Shown here: piece by piece, positions 1 through 7,865 of the stretch
How positions within the stretch are numbered: the first letter of the stretch is position 1
Layout: each line of letters starts with the position of its first letter
Source of the DNA: a virus
Direction: 5' to 3' (one strand)
Virus record (IMG/VR): IMGVR_UViG_3300003635_000023
Coordinates: 1-25,894 of that record
Length of the DNA stretch: 25,894 bases
Position numbers and translations under genes: made by a program
Notes under the pieces: generated by a model
Databases searched by the model: none
Seen by the model: only the letters and a program-made list of their open reading frames with translations
What the model was told of the DNA's origin: nothing

Positions 1-1717
1 CCATCGACTTCTGTGCGGTTTCAGATGAGGCTTCAGCAAGCTCGTCAATCATTCCAAACCGCTGTGCCAGAAGTCCAAGTGCCTCTTGAGCGCCTGTCAG
101 GTGGAGTGCTGCAAGGACGGAATTAAATGCACCGAGAGCCGTCCGTGAGGTCATAATAGCAGTACCGAGTCCACCAAAGAAGCGCCCCATACGGATACCA
201 AGACTGAGCGCACCGCTCATTGCTCGGCTGAGAACGAGGAATGCTGTAGCGGCAGCAATTACCTCATTCGGTAGCATATTAAGAATATCGGCTACCATCC
301 GAATAGCTTCGAGGACGCCAGCAATAGCTGGAAGAATGCCCTCGAATGCGGCAATACCAACTTCAGTAATCGCTCGGAAGAAGTTCAAGAAGGAACGACC
401 GAACTCTCCGAGGAATCCAAGGAACTCCATTCCTTCCGTGTTGAAGAACTCAAGTGCCGCTGGTAACTTCTCCATAAACCACACGAAGAAGTCTGCAATA
501 ACTGGAAGGAACGCTTCTACAGTGCTTTCGAGTGCAAGTAGTATTTCGTTTGCGTTATCGAAGAACGCTGTCGAAAGTTCACCAAGGAAGGCGTCGAGTT
601 CTCCACGGAGCCTATTAGCAAGCTGTGCAAAGAGGTTCAGTGCAGATGCAAGTCCTGTAATTGCATCTTTGAACATCTCCACGTTTTCTTGATTAGCTAA
701 TGGCTCTAAGGCCCGCATAATAGTTCCACGGACCTCTTTCATTACACCTTCCATCGCTTCCCACGTATTCTTGTACTCGTCGTTGGTCTGTGCCATTTGA
801 CGAGCCATAGCCAACATTCCACCACCATAAATGGCGGCGAGTGCTGAACCAGCAGTTACAGCGGCGGTTGCGAGACCACCGAGTGCTGCGGCAAGCGAAC
901 CTGTCACAGCAGCAAGCTGTGGGATTTGGACAGCAGCTTGTCGGAGAGCGAAGTTGAACGGACCAAGGTTAAAGCTTGTGGCTGCGAATGCGCCGCTCAG
1001 TCCTGCCATTTCGAGAGCAGTTTGTGACGCCTCATCACCTGTTTCCTCAATAGAGTCTTTGAGGTCGTTCAAGGCTTCTTCGTCAATTCGAGCAGCGACA
1101 GCGTTCGCCAACTGTGCCGAGGTCATACTTTCAATATTCATCTCGGCAAAGTCTATCGACTCCGCAAGCTGTAACTCGCTATTACGGAGGTCGTCGGCAA
1201 GCTCTTCAGCACTGTCTGCTGCACGCGCCATCCGGTAGAGCGCACCAATTTCTCCCTGTAGCGCGTCCTGTGTTGCCTTTGCTGTACCACTGAGCATCTG
1301 GTTCGCTCTGGAAACGGCGTCCTTGGCTTCTTCAAGACTCCCGGCACTCATTACGGCTTCTCTGAAGGTCTGTGCCTCTTCAGCCAGCGAGCGCTCTGCT
1401 GACTGGTTGGCTTTGTCCATTGCCATCTGCGCGTTCCGAACGTTTTCACCGGCATCAGCAAAGTCTTCAGCAGACATTGCAGCTTGCCGTGCTTCAACGC
1501 TCACACCTTCGAATCCTTCCTGAGCTTCCTGCAATACAGCAGACGTTTCGGCCATTGCATTGCGTACTTCATCCGCTGCATCCTCAGTAGAATCCATAGC
1601 TTCGCCACTAACGCCAGCAGATTCAGCTACCTCGTCCAACGCATCAGCTACACTCGCCAGTGACTCAGAAATAGTTTCCTGAGCGCTTAGAATAGCAGTA
1701 AGAGCCTTCTCAGCCAT
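1..1717 (-). CDS. Tape measure protein, N-terminal 572 residues (cut by window edge)
   Basis: I translated this frame by hand: it is open from an ATG at 1717 to the window edge, so the C-terminus is missing. The first ~240 residues are Ala/Glu/Ser-rich and helical (likely coiled coil). A long hydrophobic stretch follows at about residues 262-305, rich in Ala, Gly and Leu, and a second hydrophobic region lies further on. This pattern, together with the position just after the tail assembly chaperone, is typical of tail tape measure proteins, which set tail length inside the tube and may insert in the membrane. The start follows a weak AGGGA ribosome-binding motif, 12 nt after the chaperone-extension stop. 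The call rests on composition and gene order, not on a diagnostic motif. Confidence 0.8.
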   Translation of the reverse strand, partial: MAEKALTAILSAQETISESLASVADALDEVAESAGVSGEAMDSTEDAADEVRNAMAETSAVLQEAQEGFEGVSVEARQAAMSAEDFADAGENVRNAQMAMDKANQSAERSLAEEAQTFREAVMSAGSLEEAKDAVSRANQMLSGTAKATQDALQGEIGALYRMARAADSAEELADDLRNSELQLAESIDFAEMNIESMTSAQLANAVAARIDEEALNDLKDSIEETGDEASQTALEMAGLSGAFAATSFNLGPFNFALRQAAVQIPQLAAVTGSLAAALGGLATAAVTAGSALAAIYGGGMLAMARQMAQTNDEYKNTWEAMEGVMKEVRGTIMRALEPLANQENVEMFKDAITGLASALNLFAQLANRLRGELDAFLGELSTAFFDNANEILLALESTVEAFLPVIADFFVWFMEKLPAALEFFNTEGMEFLGFLGEFGRSFLNFFRAITEVGIAAFEGILPAIAGVLEAIRMVADILNMLPNEVIAAATAFLVLSRAMSGALSLGIRMGRFFGGLGTAIMTSRTALGAFNSVLAALHLTGAQEALGLLAQRFGMIDELAEASSETAQKSM

Positions 1718-1729
1718 ATGATATAGTCC

Positions 1730-2001
1730 CTATAGTTGGTGCTTCAGTTGTTGTTTGTTTTGCTCTGCCTCTACTTTCTCTTGCTTCATCTTCTCGCGCT
1801 CTTGCTCGGCCAAGAAGCCGAACTTCAACTGACCATCAGTTAGGTCACCCATAAAGGCTTCGCGCTCAGTGGTTGGATGCCTGCAATCTTCGTCAGGGAA
1901 GCCGGGTGTCTCGTAGCAGTTACAGACGTACTCAGTTACAGAGTACGATTTTCCGTTTGTGACTGCTGAGAGGAGCGACTGCCCTAACTGCGTTCGTGAA
2001 A
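1730..2001 (-). CDS. Tail assembly chaperone, -1 frameshift extension (GT-like)
   Basis: A reading frame of about 89 codons runs from near 1999 to a TAG at 1730-1732, in the -1 frame relative to the upstream chaperone. It has no good start codon near its beginning: the only ATG lies far inside. A TGA closes this frame about 30 nt upstream of the zero-frame stop, so ribosomes must change frame between roughly 2031 and 1987. Slippery candidates there are GGGGGC and GTTTTC (TTT re-pairs perfectly after a -1 slip). The encoded segment has four Cys in its first half and ends in a charged Glu/Lys/Gln helix. A chaperone lengthened by -1 frameshift just before the tape measure is the conserved arrangement of tailed phages (lambda G/GT). 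The fusion would be about 235 residues. Inferred from frame geometry. Confidence 0.6.
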
Positions 2002-2436
2002 ACTTTGGACAGCGCCCCCGTTCTCAAGGGAGTACGTAAGTACTTCGCTGCCAAGTTCGAACAGCATTTCGAAGCCGAAGTCTTCGATAATGTCACGCAT
2101 CTGCGTGGTAGAAAGGCCGTCGTGGTGAAGCGAGTTAGAACAGAGATTTTCGAACGCTTCAACCATCTCCGGTGAAACTTGCGTCGTTCCACCGGCTTCT
2201 CGGGCCATCTCCTCGGCCTCTTCAGGGTCAATGTCTTCTTCCTCAGCATCAACCGCTTGGAATAGTTCTTCAGGCATCGAGCTAATCGCTTCGGCAAGGT
2301 CTTCCTTGCTTACAACGTGTAGTTCGACTCCTGTAAGTAGAGCGCCGTCGTCGCGCTCGAACTCGATTTCCTTCGATGCTCCAGTACCCTTGATGGTACG
2401 GTCGTAGAACTCTTCTGCATCAACTTCTTGTGTCAT
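1984..2436 (-). CDS. Tail assembly chaperone (G-like)
   Basis: A 150-residue acidic protein lying between the tube gene and the tape measure, the standard place for the tail assembly chaperone, which holds the tape measure protein soluble while the tube polymerises around it. The middle is a Glu-rich segment (about residues 60-85) and the C-terminal half looks like a helical bundle. No catalytic motif is visible. The -1 frame continues past its stop (see the extension at 1730-2001), which supports the assignment. The ATG at 2436 follows a weak GGGACTGA motif. Its 120-nt upstream gap holds hairpins and the palindromic motif GGTGAACACACC, so it may have separate control. Confidence 0.65.
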   Translation of the reverse strand: MTQEVDAEEFYDRTIKGTGASKEIEFERDDGALLTGVELHVVSKEDLAEAISSMPEELFQAVDAEEEDIDPEEAEEMAREAGGTTQVSPEMVEAFENLCSNSLHHDGLSTTQMRDIIEDFGFEMLFELGSEVLTYSLENGGAVQSFHERS

Positions 2437-2477
2437 AGTTAATCAGTCCCGTTGGGTCAAAAGTTTTTGTTCTTTGC

Positions 2478-2489
2478 GGTGAACACACC
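2478..2489. promoter_or_regulatory. GTGAACACAC motif before the chaperone gene
   Basis: GGTGAACACACC sits about 45 nt upstream of the chaperone start. The 10-mer GTGAACACAC recurs in two other intergenic regions (16656-16665 inverted, 17449-17458), and GAACACAC recurs inside two of the array repeats. It could be a binding site for a viral regulator. Confidence 0.3.
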
Positions 2490-2514
2490 GCGCACGTCTG
2501 TAGAGACGAAAATC

Positions 2515-2537
2515 GGCAGCCAGAACAAGTGGCTGCC
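2515..2537 (-). terminator. Hairpin after the tail tube gene
   Basis: GGCAGCCA / TGGCTGCC form a perfect 8-bp stem with a 7-nt loop about 20 nt after the tube stop codon. On the minus strand it is followed by GATTTTCG, so it may act as a partial terminator that lowers transcription into the chaperone and tape measure genes. A second small stem (CGTCT / AGACG) lies just downstream. Confidence 0.5.
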
Positions 2538-2558
2538 TGTGTTCATCTTCTCTGTACG

Positions 2559-2987
2559 TTAGTTGGTCTTAACGACCATCTCTTCCGCAACGAAGTCATA
2601 GCTCTCGCTCGTCCGGTCGTCCGAAGGAACGTCCTTGTCGCGGGAGCTAATGATTACTCCACGGAAGATTACAGTTCGTTCGTGTTCCTCGACTCGCAGC
2701 GTGAAGCTGTTAGGGTCTACGGGAAGGCCGTTATCCTGTCGAACAGCACCTCGAAGGTCTTCGTTAGAGCCTGTATGCTCGAACGAACCGGAGTAGGACA
2801 TTCCTGTCGTTACGATGGACTGTCCCATCCCAGTCGAGAACTGCTGCTCGGAGGTGTTGGCCTCAGCGGAGTAGCTGACGTTCGTGACAGCGTACTCGTC
2901 ACCGCCGATGATAAGGCGGTTGTCGTAGCCAATCTCCTTCTGCGGGTCATCACGGAGAGGTCGGTTTGGTTGTGGTCCTGTAGGCAT
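2559..2987 (-). CDS. Tail tube protein
   Basis: A 142-residue beta-rich protein directly downstream of the sheath gene, the usual sheath-tube order of contractile-tailed viruses. The tube polymerises as stacked hexamers forming the inner channel through which DNA passes. Supporting features are the alternating beta-strand pattern from about residue 22 on, a Gly/Ser/Thr-rich centre, and a short length compatible with myovirus tubes. The ATG at 2987 follows AGGTGAT, 7 nt upstream, matching the ribosome-binding site of neighbouring late genes. It is followed by a hairpin that may attenuate the transcript. Confidence 0.75.
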   Translation of the reverse strand: MPTGPQPNRPLRDDPQKEIGYDNRLIIGGDEYAVTNVSYSAEANTSEQQFSTGMGQSIVTTGMSYSGSFEHTGSNEDLRGAVRQDNGLPVDPNSFTLRVEEHERTVIFRGVIISSRDKDVPSDDRTSESYDFVAEEMVVKTN

Positions 2988-2999
2988 AATTCATCACCT

Positions 3000-4352
3000 T
3001 TAGGTGTTGATGGTAATGGACTCGTCAACTCGCTTGACGATGCCCTGTGGCGTGATGCCAATGTCGATATTTACTTGGTCAGCGTCGTTGGCATCCTGAT
3101 ACACGTCTACGTACCAGTTTGTCTCGCTGTCCGTGTTCGGCTCAAGGAGCCGTTCACCGACGAGAGCGTCAAGCTCTCCGAAGAGTGTGGCCTCTGCTGC
3201 GTTACGAGTCTGCTCGTCGTTGATTCGACCAACCGTGGCGTCACCAACAATCTTCCCGAGCAGGATAACGCGGTCAACGATACGACGCCGCCAGAAGTCA
3301 CGCTGCCAGTCGGTCTCAGTGGACGTGGAGAGGTTGTCCTTGAGTCGGACAGTACCAGACTGTCGGACTGGAATTACCTCTGTATCACGAAGGTCCTGAG
3401 CCTCGGAGCGAGCGAGCTTCTGCTCAATGTCAGTGTAGCCGCTGATAGCGTCATTGTACACCGGCTCGTTGATGGCGTGGCCTGCGAAGAGACCAGCGAC
3501 ACCACCAACAATAGTGTACGCAGAGTCCAGCGGTCGCGCTGGAGCAATCAGGAACATCGAGCCGTCGTCAATGGCGTCGGAGTAGTTAGCCGTGTCGTAC
3601 CGTGGACGGAGGTCAGTACCGTCAGCGACGGCGGTAGCATCGTCTGCAACCGTGTCGTTCGGTTCTGCGGCTGTAACTCCCTTGACCATCTGGTACTCGC
3701 CACGAAGCGTCGTGACCTTACCGCTGAGAGTACTTGCAACTGCTTCTGTGTCAGTGAGAGCGGCGTAAACTGCTGTCTCGTCTTCGTCTACAACGTTATC
3801 GGCTGCACCGAACGCACCGCCCCAGTCAGGGGTCTTGTACGTCACGTCGTAGTCGTCGCTCGTGTCAGCAGTCCACTCACCAGTCTTCGGGTTGATGAAG
3901 ATGGTGTCAGCAGTGGTCGGCGTTGGTGGAGCAGTACCTCCAGAGCCATCACCGTAGTAGAATGCTACGGTAATGTCGTTAGCGCTACCATCCTGAACGG
4001 ATACGCTTTCCTCTTCAACTGGCGTGTTGGAGAGAGTGCCGCTTGCTGTAGCGGAGAAATTCTCCGTCGTGTCTGTATCGTAGTCGTAAGCGACACCGTA
4101 GAGGTAGTTGATGTTTGCTCCGTTTGCCAGCGCTTCTTTCATCGCATTGGCAAGCTCAGAGCCGTCACCAAACTTAGCGTCAGCATCCTGCCGCGACCCA
4201 ACCTGAGTCGGGTCGTTTACGGAAGCAGAGCCGTTGTTGGTATCGGCTGCACCGAAGAGAACAAGTGTCTCCTCAGCACCAACTTGGACACCACTAATGC
4301 CGCCTCCCTGCGTCTGAACCTGTACACCGGGGAAGCTTCCAAATGTTGTCAT
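3000..4352 (-). CDS. Contractile tail sheath protein
   Basis: A 450-residue acidic protein recognisable as a sheath by overall organisation: an N-terminal FPGVQVQ strand as in other sheaths (the segment that links subunits), a variable Gly/Thr/Ser-rich surface domain in the first half, and a conserved C-terminal domain containing the RRRIVDRV helix, the GRINDEQTRNAAEATLFGEL segment and a terminal strand ending near residue 450. The sheath surrounds the tube and shortens to drive it into the host envelope, so this virus has a myovirus-type tail. The ATG follows CAGGTGATAA. A gap of 51 nt separates it from the tail-completion gene, and the tube gene starts 12 nt after its stop. Confidence 0.85.
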   Translation of the reverse strand: MTTFGSFPGVQVQTQGGGISGVQVGAEETLVLFGAADTNNGSASVNDPTQVGSRQDADAKFGDGSELANAMKEALANGANINYLYGVAYDYDTDTTENFSATASGTLSNTPVEEESVSVQDGSANDITVAFYYGDGSGGTAPPTPTTADTIFINPKTGEWTADTSDDYDVTYKTPDWGGAFGAADNVVDEDETAVYAALTDTEAVASTLSGKVTTLRGEYQMVKGVTAAEPNDTVADDATAVADGTDLRPRYDTANYSDAIDDGSMFLIAPARPLDSAYTIVGGVAGLFAGHAINEPVYNDAISGYTDIEQKLARSEAQDLRDTEVIPVRQSGTVRLKDNLSTSTETDWQRDFWRRRIVDRVILLGKIVGDATVGRINDEQTRNAAEATLFGELDALVGERLLEPNTDSETNWYVDVYQDANDADQVNIDIGITPQGIVKRVDESITINT

Positions 4353-4403
4353 TGTTTATCACCTGTAGTTTGTGTCAGTCTGCTATCGTCCGACAATTCC
4401 CCA

Positions 4404-4973
4404 TCAACCAGCAGGTTGAGGGTTGAAGTTAACATCCGAGACGGATGTTTCGCTGTCGGTTTCGAACTCGCTGGCAGACCAGACTGACACGTCAATCCGC
4501 CAGCGTCGTAGTTCGGGTGTCGTCTCAAGCTCGTGCGCTGGTTGACCGTCACCAACTTCGAGCCGCCACGACGCATCCATATCCCCACCATCTTCGGCAG
4601 GGAGTGGCTGATTTGGACCTGCGTTATCGTGTGTGTACAACACAGACCAGAGCTTCGTGCCCAGTTCGCGGGCATCGTACTTGCTGCCCTGTGCTGTGTA
4701 CACATCGAATTGCAGGTCGAGCCTGTACTCAGAATGGTAAATCCGACCAATGGCGTTTCCATCGTCGTCGGTCTTCACATCCACTACGTCAGTGTTGAAG
4801 TCCTGAATCTGGATTTCATCAATGGGTTGTACTTCCACAATCGGAAGCTTGATGTTCCCATCTTGTCCATTTCGAGATGCCTCGTATGGGAGATAGTTCA
4901 TCTCTGACGGCATCTTACCGGAGGTCTTGACAGACCGCATCAGTCCATCAATAATGTCTTCGGGTCGAACCAT
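4404..4973 (-). CDS. Putative tail terminator/completion protein
   Basis: A 189-residue protein between the gp10-like neck protein and the sheath. Its start ATG overlaps the upstream stop (TGATGG context), implying coupled translation; GAGGTG lies about 12 nt upstream. It has an alpha/beta pattern with strands such as YRLDLQFDVYT in the middle and an RRWRIDVSVW strand near the C-terminus, reminiscent of tail terminator proteins that cap the tube and sheath and receive the head. No motif proves this, so the call relies on gene order and secondary-structure feel. It could instead be another neck component. Confidence 0.5.
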   Translation of the reverse strand: MVRPEDIIDGLMRSVKTSGKMPSEMNYLPYEASRNGQDGNIKLPIVEVQPIDEIQIQDFNTDVVDVKTDDDGNAIGRIYHSEYRLDLQFDVYTAQGSKYDARELGTKLWSVLYTHDNAGPNQPLPAEDGGDMDASWRLEVGDGQPAHELETTPELRRWRIDVSVWSASEFETDSETSVSDVNFNPQPAG

Positions 4974-5479
4974 CAGTTGAACACCTCTTGGAACATCTCT
5001 TCAACAGACTCAATTGCCTGTTCTGCAAGCCATCCTTCCTCTTCTGCCTTGTTGACAGCACTTCGGAAGAACGACCGGGGCTTCATCCCTTCAACGGATG
5101 CCACAACAACCTGCTCACCGTCTGCCGTTTCGAACGCCAGCGCTTGCATATCGGTTGGTGTGATTGGCTCGTTACCACCTGAGCGCTCATTGTAGATGCC
5201 TGTACCGTACTCGATGTAGATAGCGTGTTCAGCCGTGGGTCCGACTGTGTACACACCGGACTCGATTTGAGTCCATTGAACCGAGTTGAATAGCTCTCCA
5301 GTATCGTAGGCATCAAGCCGTAGGATGTTTTCACGCATCTGCGACTGGAGAAGCTTGGCGGTCTGTTCTGCGCCATCGTCAACTGCTCGCGGTACTCGTT
5401 GCTGCGCCTCCTCGACCTCGTTCTTAAACTCCTGAATCTGCTCTTGTAGCTCGTCAAAGCCTGAGAAGTTCATACTCAT
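4973..5479 (-). CDS. HK97 gp10-like neck/minor tail protein
   Basis: A 168-residue protein with an N-terminal helix (about residues 5-60, likely coiled coil), then the signature order of the HK97 gp10 family: YDTGELFNSV, a strand YTVGPTAEHAIYIEYGTG, a Pro/Thr loop, a strand pair around EQVVVASVEGM, and the PRSFFRSA helix. These proteins sit in the neck between connector and tail terminator. Its start overlaps the connector gene by 4 nt (ATGA), so the two are probably translated together. Confidence 0.75.
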   Translation of the reverse strand: MSMNFSGFDELQEQIQEFKNEVEEAQQRVPRAVDDGAEQTAKLLQSQMRENILRLDAYDTGELFNSVQWTQIESGVYTVGPTAEHAIYIEYGTGIYNERSGGNEPITPTDMQALAFETADGEQVVVASVEGMKPRSFFRSAVNKAEEEGWLAEQAIESVEEMFQEVFN

Positions 5480-5940
5480 ACGTCGTAATCATCCTCCACG
5501 TCGAGGTCGAAGTCCACGTCGTTGAAGTAGCGGTCCCAGTCGGACCAGTCTTCGGACGGACTCGTGTTGTACACGTAAACACCTGTGTACTCGTTTTCGA
5601 GGGCTGACTGAATACCGTCAACAATTTCTTTATAGCGTTCACAGAACGCCTGCATCGAGTAGTCTACTTTCGTGTCACCCGTATCATCGAGGTCGGCAAG
5701 CGCCACATCGTCATTATCTTCTGCACCTTTGGCAAGTTCGCACGTACCTTTCTGTTTTAGTGCAGCAATGTGATATGGCGTTAAGTCACCGTCAGCAATC
5801 TCTTCTCCACCGTTTACATCGAGTTCCAGCATTGCCTCTGCGAACTCGATAGCATCCAGCTTCTCGTCCCTGTCGTAATCGTCAGGGATTTGAACTGGAA
5901 TATCGCTCGGGGAGATGTATTTTGGGTCGTAGTCTGACAT
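5476..5940 (-). CDS. Putative head-tail connector (gp6-like adaptor)
   Basis: A 154-residue acidic protein immediately after the major capsid gene, where head-tail adaptors normally lie. The first half is helical with AIEFAEAMLELDVNGGEEI followed by YHIAALKQKGTCELAKGA, a pattern seen in gp6-like adaptors that form a ring below the portal. The C-terminal 25 residues are almost entirely Asp/aromatic. The start ATG has no clear ribosome-binding motif and lies 58 nt after the capsid stop, beyond a hairpin. Confidence 0.5.
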   Translation of the reverse strand: MSDYDPKYISPSDIPVQIPDDYDRDEKLDAIEFAEAMLELDVNGGEEIADGDLTPYHIAALKQKGTCELAKGAEDNDDVALADLDDTGDTKVDYSMQAFCERYKEIVDGIQSALENEYTGVYVYNTSPSEDWSDWDRYFNDVDFDLDVEDDYDV

Positions 5941-5987
5941 TGCTGGTAGATTGTAGGGTGTCGGACGATAGCAGGCGATTCAAGTAT

Positions 5988-6004
5988 GGATAACGAAGTT
6001 ATCC
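5988..6004 (-). terminator. Hairpin overlapping the capsid stop codon
   Basis: GGATAA / TTATCC is a perfect 6-bp stem with a 5-nt CTTCG loop, and the capsid stop codon TAA lies in the stem. There is no T-tract afterwards, so it may protect the 3' end of the abundant capsid message or attenuate read-through rather than terminate fully. Confidence 0.45.
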
Positions 6005-6848
6005 AGTGATGGCGACGGCAGCATCTTGGAAGATTGCCTTCCACGAGCGCCGCGTGTAGACCTGAACGTTGTCGGCCATCCGCTCGTTGTCTTCGTAACG
6101 GTTGGACGCCATTCCGGTACGAGTAAGCTCGTAGCCGAAGTAGTCAGTGTCTACGATGAACGCACCGGGACCGGAGTCGTCACCGAACTCAGAACCGATG
6201 GCGTGAGCGTTGTCAACGACAACGTTGAGGCCAGCAATCTGACCAATCTCACCGCTTGCAACAACGTCGTCCCCGCTTTCCGTAGCGCGGTTGAAGTTGT
6301 TGTCAGTGAGGAGGTCACCGTAGGCCTCAAGGTCGAGGATGAGCATATCCGGCGAGTAGTCTCCGCGACGGACCTCAATCATACCGTCACGAATGTCACC
6401 GAACGTCATCGTTCCGTTGTCGTCACCAGCGTACCCAACGTCCGTGGAGCCAGTACCGTAGTCGGCGTCCGGCTTCACGTTGTCACGAAGCTCTACGAAA
6501 GCCTCGAAGTTAAGGCGCTCGTCCATAGCACGAGCAAGCTGGTCAACTTCTCGGGCCTTCATATCGAGAAGACCGTCCTGCTGTGCCTCCATCGTGATGG
6601 AGATTTCGCCAGCGAACTTGTCGAACGTGACGAGAACCTCCTTCACAGTCGTCTGGTGACGCGGAACCTCAGCGCCCTCGGGGACAACCTGCACACGTCC
6701 CATATCGTCTTGGGCGATGTTGAATTGGTAGGCGTTACTACCAATTCTGTGCGAAGGCGTCTCGGTAAATGAGGTCCTCCTCCACAAATTCTTCTACCGT
6801 ATCACGGACGAAATCCTCAGTGATAACGTCCTGAACTTTAAGTGTCAT
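5999..6848 (-). CDS. HK97-fold major capsid protein, reading frame broken near 6745
   Basis: The natural start is the ATG at 6848, with AGGTGAATAA just upstream. It reads MTLKVQDVITEDFVRDTVEE and continues to ...YRDAFAQ, then meets TAG at 6738-6740 after 36 codons. The rest of the capsid protein continues in the +1 frame to 5999, beginning around GSNAYQFNIAQDDMG. Removing one A at 6745/6746 would give AQ-I-GSNAY, a smooth capsid N-arm to body transition of about 282 residues. The body shows HK97-type features: VPEGAEVPRH, a long MDERLN helix of the spine, an ILDLEAYGDL segment and a C-terminal domain ending in RRSWKAIFQDAAVAI. A perfect 10-bp inverted repeat (6722-6747) covers the break. Options are programmed +1 frameshift, real mutation, or sequencing error. 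It forms the icosahedral shell. Confidence 0.85.
6722..6747. repeat. Perfect 10-bp inverted repeat at the capsid frame break
   Basis: GAATTGGTAG and CTACCAATTC flank a 6-nt loop. The zero-frame stop codon lies inside it. A hairpin this perfect inside an essential coding region is unexpected by chance. Confidence 0.8.
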
Positions 6849-6868
6849 ATTTATTCACCTCTTCTATA

Positions 6869-7294
6869 TTATGGTCGCTGCGAGACCAGTGCGTAGTCGT
6901 CGTCAGAATCACTACGCGGATTTGTCTTCGTACCTACACGGAGTACAACGTACTCGTCGCCGTTGACCGAAAGGTCGCCAGCATCGACGTTCTCTGCGGA
7001 ACCGTCGTGAGTACCTACCGTGTCACCAGCCGTGGCGTCAGCCTCAACAGCAGCGAGAACTGGGCCGTTGGTCTTAATGGTGACTTCTTCACCTGACGAA
7101 GCGTTGATGTACGCGATACCGTCAACGGAATCGCTACCGTTGGCCGATACACGAGTTGCTTCGCCGTTCGAGTCGATGGTGACAGCCTCGCCAGCGTAGA
7201 GGTCTTCCGCTGCGTCCACGTAGATGTAGTGACCGTAGCGGGAAGTCTCGTCTCCGGGGTCGAGGTCTTCACCGATTTCGTTTGTAAATGCCAT
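6869..7294 (-). CDS. Putative capsid decoration protein
   Basis: A 141-residue acidic, almost wholly beta-strand protein between scaffold and major capsid genes, the usual position of head decoration/stabilisation proteins. It has a Gly/Ser-rich pattern with AGEAVTIDSNGEATRV, DGIAYINASSGEEVTIKT and a terminal EYVVLRVG strand, resembling small beta-barrel decoration proteins of the DUF2190 sort. These bind the expanded shell after maturation. The ATG follows GAGGTGAACAA, the common late ribosome-binding site, and the stop lies 20 nt before the capsid start. Family membership is inferred from composition and order. Confidence 0.55.
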   Translation of the reverse strand: MAFTNEIGEDLDPGDETSRYGHYIYVDAAEDLYAGEAVTIDSNGEATRVSANGSDSVDGIAYINASSGEEVTIKTNGPVLAAVEADATAGDTVGTHDGSAENVDAGDLSVNGDEYVVLRVGTKTNPRSDSDDDYALVSQRP

Positions 7295-7310
7295 ATTTGT
7301 TCACCTCTTT

Positions 7311-7865
7311 TTACTCAAGGATGCGCTGTCGGATTTCTTCCTGCTTCTCAGAAGCCTCCTCCGATGTGGAGTCTCCTTCGCCCGCTTCAACCTCAGCAGC
7401 TTCCTCAAGCTCTTCCTCGTCAGGGTCAGCACCCTGCGGGTCAGGCGTAAGCTCACCTTCAAGCTCTTCACCTTCCTCAAGCTCGTCTTCGAGGTCTTCT
7501 CGCATTTCTTCGAGCGTCCACTTGTCCTGAATACGCTCTGCGGGGACACCAGTGCGCTCGGAGAGTGCTTCAGCGTAGAGCGAGCGAACCGATTCTACGT
7601 CTTCTTCGAGCTGTTCGTACTTTTCGCTCTCCATAATGTGAGGCTCGTCAGTCTCCTGAAGTGCCTCAACGTCAGAGCGGTCTACTTCGTCAAGGATTGC
7701 CGTTCGCTCCTTGAGTTCTTCAAGGTCCGACTGGAACTCCTCTCGAAGCTCCTCGACGGCCTCGGACGGGTCAGCCCCGCCCTCGTCGCCTTCCTCAAGC
7801 TCGTCGTAAGCGTCAGCCTTGCGACGAAGCTCTTCAAGCTCGTCCTGAGTAATCTCATCTGTCAT
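7311..7865 (-). CDS. Nested scaffold protein from internal start
   Basis: The in-frame ATG at 7865 (residue 682 of the fusion) is preceded by AGGTGATTCAACT, the same ribosome-binding sequence used by the late genes around it (tube, sheath, decoration, capsid). Translation from here would give a free 184-residue scaffold: acidic, heptad-patterned, beginning MTDEITQDELEELRRKADAY. An overlapping scaffold read from the 3' part of a protease gene is known in lambda (C/Nu3). A second internal ATG at 8270 follows GGAGGT and could give an intermediate form. Inferred from sequence signals only. Confidence 0.5.
   Translation of the reverse strand: MTDEITQDELEELRRKADAYDELEEGDEGGADPSEAVEELREEFQSDLEELKERTAILDEVDRSDVEALQETDEPHIMESEKYEQLEEDVESVRSLYAEALSERTGVPAERIQDKWTLEEMREDLEDELEEGEELEGELTPDPQGADPDEEELEEAAEVEAGEGDSTSEEASEKQEEIRQRILE

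Noticed and set aside
1932-2297. 121-codon minus-strand frame overlapping the chaperone
   Set aside because: Arg/Lys-rich product unlike haloarchaeal proteins, and it lies fully over the better-supported chaperone frame.
2529-4487. 652-codon plus-strand open frame opposite tube and sheath
   Set aside because: It is antisense to two clearly recognisable tail genes with ribosome-binding sites; its product is Val/Ser/Cys/Arg-rich without domain character, as expected from the complement of acidic codons.
6026-6772. 248-codon plus-strand frame opposite the capsid gene
   Set aside because: Shadow of the capsid coding bias; no promoter or ribosome-binding site and no sensible domain.
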